Shown here: in pieces, positions 37,927 to 41,986 of the stretch
Layout of the letters: each line of letters opens with the position of its first letter
Numbering within the stretch: the first letter of the stretch is position 1
Assembly: GCA_025356395.1 (NCBI GenBank)
Contig: JANXTA010000115.1
Span: forward strand, 1 to 41,986
Direction: 5' to 3'
DNA from: Betaproteobacteria bacterium
GTDB taxonomy: Bacteria > Pseudomonadota > Gammaproteobacteria > Burkholderiales > Burkholderiaceae_D
DNA: 41,986 bases
Made by a program: the position numbers and the translations under genes
The notes under the pieces: model-generated
Told to the model about the DNA's origin: nothing
Databases searched by the model: none
What the model saw: only the letters and a program-made list of their open reading frames with translations

Positions 37927-38976
37927 ATGACGAAGCGCACGGTCGCCGTCGTGACTTCAGTATTTGCCGCGCCGGCATTCGCCGAAGTGGTGACGCTGAT
38001 CCACGCCGTGCGCGCCGTTAACACCGAGCTGATCGACCTCTACTGGCGTATTGGCGAATACCTCCATCACCGGATCGAAGCCGAGGGCTGGGCCAAGGGG
38101 GCGGTAGTGCGCCTCGCCACCTATATCGCACTGCACGAGCCCGGCCAGCGCGGGTTCTCGATGCAGAACCTGTGGCGCATGCGCCAGTTCTTCGAAGCGT
38201 ATCGAGCTCATCTAGGACTCTCAACGCTGTTGAGAGTCCTGTCGTGGTCGTCGCATCTGCACATCCTGGCGCGCGCAAAGCGACCCGAGGAACGCAAGTT
38301 CAACCTGCGCCTGGCGGCCGAGCACCGATGGCCGGTGCGCGAGGTCGCACGGCAGATCGACGCGGCGCTGTTTGAACGGGCCGTGCTCGACCCACCGAAA
38401 CTCTCGACAGCGTTGAGCGAATTGCATCCGCAGGCCAACCAGCATTTCAAGGACGCCTACCTGCTGGAGTTCCTCACGCTGCCGAGCCCGCATTCCGAAG
38501 CCCACCTGCACCACTCGCTGCTGCAGCACCTGGGGCGCTTCCTCATTGAACTCGGACGCGATTTCTGCTTCGTCGGCACCGAGTACCCCGTGCAGGTGAG
38601 CGGCCAGGATTTCGCGATCGACCTGCTGTTCTTCCACCGCGGATTGAATTGCCTGGTCGCGATCGAACTGAAGGTCACGGCCTTCGCGCCCGAGCATCTC
38701 GGCAAGCTGAATTTCTATCTCGAAGCGCTGGACCGCGATGTGAAGAAATCGCACGAGAACCCGGCGACCGGCGTGCTGTTATGTGCGTTCAAAGACGCCG
38801 AAGTCGTCGAGGACGCATTGAGTCGCACGCTGTCTCCCGCGCTGGTGGCGCAGTACCAGACGCAGTTGCCGAACAAGCAGACGCTCGCGGCTAAGCTGCA
38901 TGAGTTCTATGCGTTGAATGCGCCGGAGGGGGTGGTTGGCTCGCCGACACGCACGAGGAAGGCGGACAGGAAGTGA
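37927..38976 (+). CDS. DUF1016/YhcG-family PD-(D/E)XK nuclease
   Basis: The 349-residue protein has the DUF1016 N-terminal domain (about 15–170, with LYWRIGEYLHHRIEAEGWAK and FSMQNLWRMRQFFEAY) and a C-terminal PD-(D/E)XK nuclease fold in which FAIDLLFFHRGLNCLVAIELK supplies the catalytic Asp, Glu and Lys. Such proteins are scattered by horizontal transfer, often beside restriction–modification or toxin genes. Their role is unsettled. It separates the crt remnant from ccmA, and its stop overlaps the ccmA start, so it may have inserted at the operon head and now share its transcript. The 108-bp region upstream, to 37819, holds only a short open stretch ending at TGA 37930. Confidence 0.9.
   Translation: MTKRTVAVVTSVFAAPAFAEVVTLIHAVRAVNTELIDLYWRIGEYLHHRIEAEGWAKGAVVRLATYIALHEPGQRGFSMQNLWRMRQFFEAYRAHLGLSTLLRVLSWSSHLHILARAKRPEERKFNLRLAAEHRWPVREVARQIDAALFERAVLDPPKLSTALSELHPQANQHFKDAYLLEFLTLPSPHSEAHLHHSLLQHLGRFLIELGRDFCFVGTEYPVQVSGQDFAIDLLFFHRGLNCLVAIELKVTAFAPEHLGKLNFYLEALDRDVKKSHENPATGVLLCAFKDAEVVEDALSRTLSPALVAQYQTQLPNKQTLAAKLHEFYALNAPEGVVGSPTRTRKADRK
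38214..38240 (+). repeat. Perfect 11-bp inverted repeat inside the DUF1016 gene
   Basis: AGGACTCTCAA (38214–38224) and TTGAGAGTCCT (38230–38240) flank a 5-base loop and encode LGLSTLLRVLSW. The protein motif here is normal for the family, so the repeat lies within conserved coding sequence. In mRNA it would make a strong hairpin. It may be a chance product of codon choice. Confidence 0.6.
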
Positions 38977-39665
38977 ACCGCGAAGTGACGGGGGACCGCG
39001 ACGAAGTCGCGCCGAAAATCGCTGCGCGTGCCAGCAGTCGGCTCGTCGTCGCGGGTCTCGCCTGCCGACGCGGAGAACGCATCCTGTTCAGCCACTTCGA
39101 TCTCGACCTTCAGGCCGGAGAACTGGTCTGGCTGCGTGCGGCTAACGGGTATGGCAAGACGACGCTGCTACGCGTGCTTGCCGGCCTGACGCAGCCGGAA
39201 GCAGGAACCGTCGCATGGAAGTCGGACAACTTTCCGGCCCGGGACGGACCGCCGCTCGTCTACCTGGCACATGCCAACGCGCTGAAAGACGATCTGACGG
39301 TCACCGAGTCCGTCCGCCACTTAGTGAGCCTCCACGGACTCTCCGCCTCCGAAGCCGCCATCACAGCATCCATCCGCCGTTTCGGCCTCCACTCGCGCCA
39401 CAACGCGCCGATCCGCACGCTATCGCAAGGCCAGCGTCGCCGCGTCGCGCTGACGCGTCTCTGCCTGTCCGACCCGCAGGCGACCTGGATGCTCGACGAG
39501 CCCTACGACGCGCTCGATGCGGAGGGCGTCGCGCTGGTGAGCACGTTACTCGCCGACCACGCGGCGCGCGGCGGTAACGCGCTCTTTACGAGCCACGTGC
39601 CGCCGACCCTAGCCGATGGCACGTGGCGCACCGTGCAACTCGACGCAACCATGGCGCCGGCATGA
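38973..39665 (+). CDS. ccmA: Cytochrome c maturation ATPase CcmA
   Basis: CcmA is the ABC ATPase of the CcmABCD complex that releases holo-CcmE during cytochrome c assembly. The 230-residue protein has Walker A ANGYGKTTLL, signature TLSQGQRRRVALTRL, and Walker B with downstream D-loop, WMLDEPYDALD. The Walker A lacks the usual first Gly (reads R-A-A-N-G-Y-G-K-T). The start at GTG 38973 overlaps the DUF1016 stop and gives a longer N-terminus than usual; GTG 38985 is an alternative. First gene of ccmABCDE. Confidence 0.94.
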   Translation: MNREVTGDRDEVAPKIAARASSRLVVAGLACRRGERILFSHFDLDLQAGELVWLRAANGYGKTTLLRVLAGLTQPEAGTVAWKSDNFPARDGPPLVYLAHANALKDDLTVTESVRHLVSLHGLSASEAAITASIRRFGLHSRHNAPIRTLSQGQRRRVALTRLCLSDPQATWMLDEPYDALDAEGVALVSTLLADHAARGGNALFTSHVPPTLADGTWRTVQLDATMAPA

Positions 39666-40327
39666 ACCACGTCTTCTCGACGGTCCTGCGTCGCGACCTG
39701 CTGCTGGCCGCGCGACGCCGCTCCGACGCGCTGCTGCCGGTCGCGTTCTTCGCGATCGCAGCCAGTCTCTTCCCGCTCGGCATCGGTCCGGAGCCGCAGG
39801 TCCTGAAGCAGATTGCGCCCGGCATCGTGTGGGTCTGCGCGCTGCTCGCGGCGATGCTGTCGGTCGGCCAGCTCTACGCGGGCGACCTCGCCGACGGATC
39901 GCTCGACCAGATGCTGCTGGCGGGCGGCTCGCTGCCGGTCGCGATCGCCAAGGCGCTGGCGCACTGGCTGCTGACCGGCCTGCCGCTCGTGGTCATGGCG
40001 CCGCTACTCGGCCTGCTGTTCGGCGTCGAACCGCGTTCGATCCTTGCGCTCACCGGGTCGCTGCTCCTCGGCACGCCGATCCTGAGCCTGCTCGGTGGCC
40101 TCGGCGCAGCCCTGACGCTGGGCGTGCGCAGCGGCGGCGTGCTCCTGATCCTGCTGGTGCTGCCGCTCTGCATCCCGACCCTGATCTTCGGCAGCGGCGC
40201 CGTGGTCGCGCTAGACTCTGGGCTTTCGGCGCGCGGTCACTTTTCGCTGCTCGGCGCCTTGCTGATCCTGACGATGCTTCTCGCTCCGCCGGCCACGGCC
40301 GCAGCGCTCAGGATCGCGACGGAGTAA
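39662..40327 (+). CDS. ccmB: Heme exporter subunit CcmB
   Basis: CcmB is the membrane subunit that pairs with CcmA. The 221-residue protein has six hydrophobic segments, with the family start VLRRDLLLAARRRSDALLPVAFF and the conserved GDLADGSLDQMLLAG near residue 80. ATG 39662 overlaps the ccmA stop as ATGA. The longer frame from 39623 is not needed. Confidence 0.95.
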   Translation: MNHVFSTVLRRDLLLAARRRSDALLPVAFFAIAASLFPLGIGPEPQVLKQIAPGIVWVCALLAAMLSVGQLYAGDLADGSLDQMLLAGGSLPVAIAKALAHWLLTGLPLVVMAPLLGLLFGVEPRSILALTGSLLLGTPILSLLGGLGAALTLGVRSGGVLLILLVLPLCIPTLIFGSGAVVALDSGLSARGHFSLLGALLILTMLLAPPATAAALRIATE

Positions 40328-40333
40328 CCCGTT

Positions 40334-41083
40334 TTGGCAACCACGTTCCGCCTCTTTCACTTCGCGTCGCCCGCACGTTTCTACACGCTCGCGGCGCGCT
40401 GGTCGCCCGCGCTGTGGGTGCTCGCCGCGGCGCTCGCGATCGTCGCGCTTTACGTGGGTTTCTTCGTGGCCCCGACCGACGCGACGCAGGGCGACGCGTA
40501 TCGCATCATCTTCATCCACGTCCCGGCGGCGTGGATGTCGATGGTGCTGTACCTCGCGATGGCCGCCTGGGCCGCGATCGGCTGGGCGCTCAACGCGCGC
40601 CTGGCCTCGATGTTCGCGCGCGCGATCGCGCCCACCGGCGCGATGTTCACCTTCCTCGCGCTGTGGACCGGCGCTTTGTGGGGCCGGCCGACCTGGGGCA
40701 CCTGGTGGGTGTGGGACGCGCGGCTCACGTCGGAACTGATCCTGCTGTTCCTGTACCTCGGCTACCTCGCGCTGGTCGACGCGATCGACGACACGCGCCG
40801 CGCCGATCGAGCCGGTGCGCTGCTGGCCATCGTCGGCAGCGTCAACGTGCCGATCATCTATTTTTCGGTGAAGTGGTGGAACACCCTGCATCAGGGCGCG
40901 TCCCTTACCTTGTCGTCGGCGCCGACTATGGCGCAGTCGATGCTGCTCGCGATGCTGCTGATGACGCTGGCGTTCTGGGCCTACGCGTTCGCGGTGGTAT
41001 TCAAGCGGACCCAGGCGATCGTCGCGGAACGCGAGCGCCACGCGCAATGGTTGACCACGGCACGGAAGATGGAGGCGGCATGA
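40334..41083 (+). CDS. ccmC: Heme handling protein CcmC
   Basis: CcmC passes heme to CcmE. It belongs to the heme-handling family with the periplasmic tryptophan-rich WWD motif, seen here as [17 protein letters not shown] (about 122–138). Flanking histidines lie in [11 protein letters not shown] and [10 protein letters not shown]. Six membrane segments are visible. The start is TTG 40334, fixed by GGAG nine bases upstream and by the typical N-terminus [16 protein letters not shown]. Product 249 residues. Confidence 0.96.
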   Translation: MATTFRLFHFASPARFYTLAARWSPALWVLAAALAIVALYVGFFVAPTDATQGDAYRIIFIHVPAAWMSMVLYLAMAAWAAIGWALNARLASMFARAIAPTGAMFTFLALWTGALWGRPTWGTWWVWDARLTSELILLFLYLGYLALVDAIDDTRRADRAGALLAIVGSVNVPIIYFSVKWWNTLHQGASLTLSSAPTMAQSMLLAMLLMTLAFWAYAFAVVFKRTQAIVAERERHAQWLTTARKMEAA

Positions 41084-41244
41084 GCTGGGCGAGTCCTTCC
41101 GATTTCTTCGCGATGGGCGGCTACGCGGTCTACGTGTGGGGTGCCTATGCCGTCACGGCGGCCTGCATGCTGATCGACCCGATCCTGGCCGCGCGCCGCC
41201 ATCGCCGCGCATTGCAGGACGTGGACGACGAGGTGCTGTCATGA
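41080..41244 (+). CDS. ccmD: Heme exporter subunit CcmD
   Basis: CcmD is the small membrane protein that stabilises the CcmC–CcmE–heme complex. The 54-residue product has the usual start [21 protein letters not shown] as a single membrane helix and a basic cytoplasmic stretch ([11 protein letters not shown]). The ATG overlaps the ccmC stop and the TGA overlaps the ccmE start. Confidence 0.93.
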   Translation: MSWASPSDFFAMGGYAVYVWGAYAVTAACMLIDPILAARRHRRALQDVDDEVLS

Positions 41245-41732
41245 CGCCGCGCAGGAAACGATTCGCCATCGTCGGCGGCGTGCTGGTCGCCGTCGCGGCT
41301 GTCGTCGCGCTGATCCTCAACGCATTCCAGAGCAACCTGGTGTTCTTTTATTCGCCGAGCCAGGTGGCGCAGCACGAGGCGCCCACCGGCCGCAGCTTCC
41401 GCATCGGCGGCATGGTGGAGAACGGCACGCTGCAACGCAACGGCACGAACATTCGCTTCGTCGTCACCGACACGGCGAAGAGCGTGCCGGTGCAATACAC
41501 CGGCATCCTTCCGGACCTGTTCAAGGAGGGCAAGGGCGTGGTCGCGCAGGGCCAGCTTGAGAACGGCGTGTTTGTGGCGCGCGAGATCCTCGCGAAGCAC
41601 GACGAGAACTACGTGCCGCCCGAGGCCGCCGAAGCGATGAAGCGCGCGCAAGCCGGCAAGGACCAGAAGCTCGCCGAGACGGTGGTGCCGTCGCCGAGCG
41701 CGCCGGATATCCGGCCGAAGGTGAACAACTGA
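41241..41732 (+). CDS. ccmE: Heme chaperone CcmE
   Basis: CcmE binds heme covalently through a His and delivers it to apocytochrome c. The 163-residue protein has an N-terminal anchor ([22 protein letters not shown]), an OB-fold with [15 protein letters not shown], and the heme site [14 protein letters not shown] containing the reactive His and following Tyr. The 5' end overlaps ccmD. The rest of the ccm operon (ccmF, ccmG, ccmH) is not in view. Confidence 0.96.
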   Translation: MTPRRKRFAIVGGVLVAVAAVVALILNAFQSNLVFFYSPSQVAQHEAPTGRSFRIGGMVENGTLQRNGTNIRFVVTDTAKSVPVQYTGILPDLFKEGKGVVAQGQLENGVFVAREILAKHDENYVPPEAAEAMKRAQAGKDQKLAETVVPSPSAPDIRPKVNN

Positions 41733-41790
41733 CGTGGTCGTTCGGTATGGCGTATGTCTTTGAGTGGTGTTTCTTGAGGAGCGCGTTGAC

Positions 41791-41986
41791 ATGAAGCTGA
41801 CGGCTGTTTTCGAAAAAGTACCCGAGGGGTATGTCGGCTTCGTCGAAGAGCTTCCCGGCGCGAATGTTCAAGCATCGACGATCGAAGAGGCGCGCGCCGA
41901 TCTTGCCGAAGCGGTCGACCTCGTTCTGGAAGCAAATCGGCTCCTCTCCGAAAAATCAGTGAAAGTCGCAAACCAAACCTCTCCGT
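41791..41986 (+). CDS. HicB-like antitoxin, 3' end outside window
   Basis: The frame begins MKLTAVFEKVPEGYVGFVEE, then LPGANVQASTIEEARADLAEA, which is the HicB partial-RNase-H fold start: a β-strand pair followed by P-G-A and an E-A-x-x-x-L helix. HicB neutralises the mRNA interferase HicA. GAGGAGCG lies ten bases before the ATG. About 65 codons are visible and no HicA gene was seen upstream, so the partner would have to lie beyond 41986, or this is a solitary HicB-like protein. Confidence 0.7.
   Translation, partial: MKLTAVFEKVPEGYVGFVEELPGANVQASTIEEARADLAEAVDLVLEANRLLSEKSVKVANQTSP

Overview
This is a high-GC, gene-dense bacterial chromosome segment, most likely from a betaproteobacterium of the Burkholderiales type. 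That rests on the complete division and cell-wall (dcw) cluster with stop/start overlaps, a MurG with Burkholderiales-type motifs (recalled, not searched), the lpxC–dciA–M23 peptidase–secA neighbourhood, and a proteobacterial photosynthesis-type carotenoid region.

Layout. Positions 1–123 hold the 5' end of an IS481-type insertion sequence cut by the window edge. From 165 to 7932, mostly on the minus strand, lie threonine aldolase, an AAA+ ATPase with an operator-like dyad, secA, an M23 peptidase, dciA (plus strand) and lpxC. An M1 aminopeptidase (7984–10785) separates lpxC from ftsZ. The dcw cluster (10931–28479, minus) runs from mraZ to ftsZ: mraZ, rsmH, ftsL, ftsI, murE, murF, mraY, murD, ftsW, murG, murC, ddl, ftsQ, ftsA, ftsZ. 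Its promoter has TTGACG and TAGAGT 17 bp apart, followed by four 10-bp-phased MraZ boxes. A strong nested hairpin follows ftsZ.

The accessory part is 29.3–37.8 kb: the wreck of a photosynthesis/carotenoid gene cluster. A bchG piece is joined to a tspO piece. A BLUF blue-light receptor gene is cut by an amber codon, and beside it sits an N-terminally shortened ppsR repressor gene. crtE and crtB are intact. crtD and crtC carry several stops and frameshifts, and crtI is split by one in-frame TGA. Three TGT-N12-ACA sites of the PpsR/CrtJ type survive where promoters should be. I read this as recent loss of phototrophy, leaving a blue-light sensor, repressor and operators without their target pathway. 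Retention of a small regulatory remnant is the main alternative.

From 37.9 kb onward a DUF1016/YhcG-type nuclease gene overlaps the start of a cytochrome c maturation operon, ccmABCDE. The window ends inside a HicB-like antitoxin gene. No tRNA, rRNA or CRISPR array was seen.
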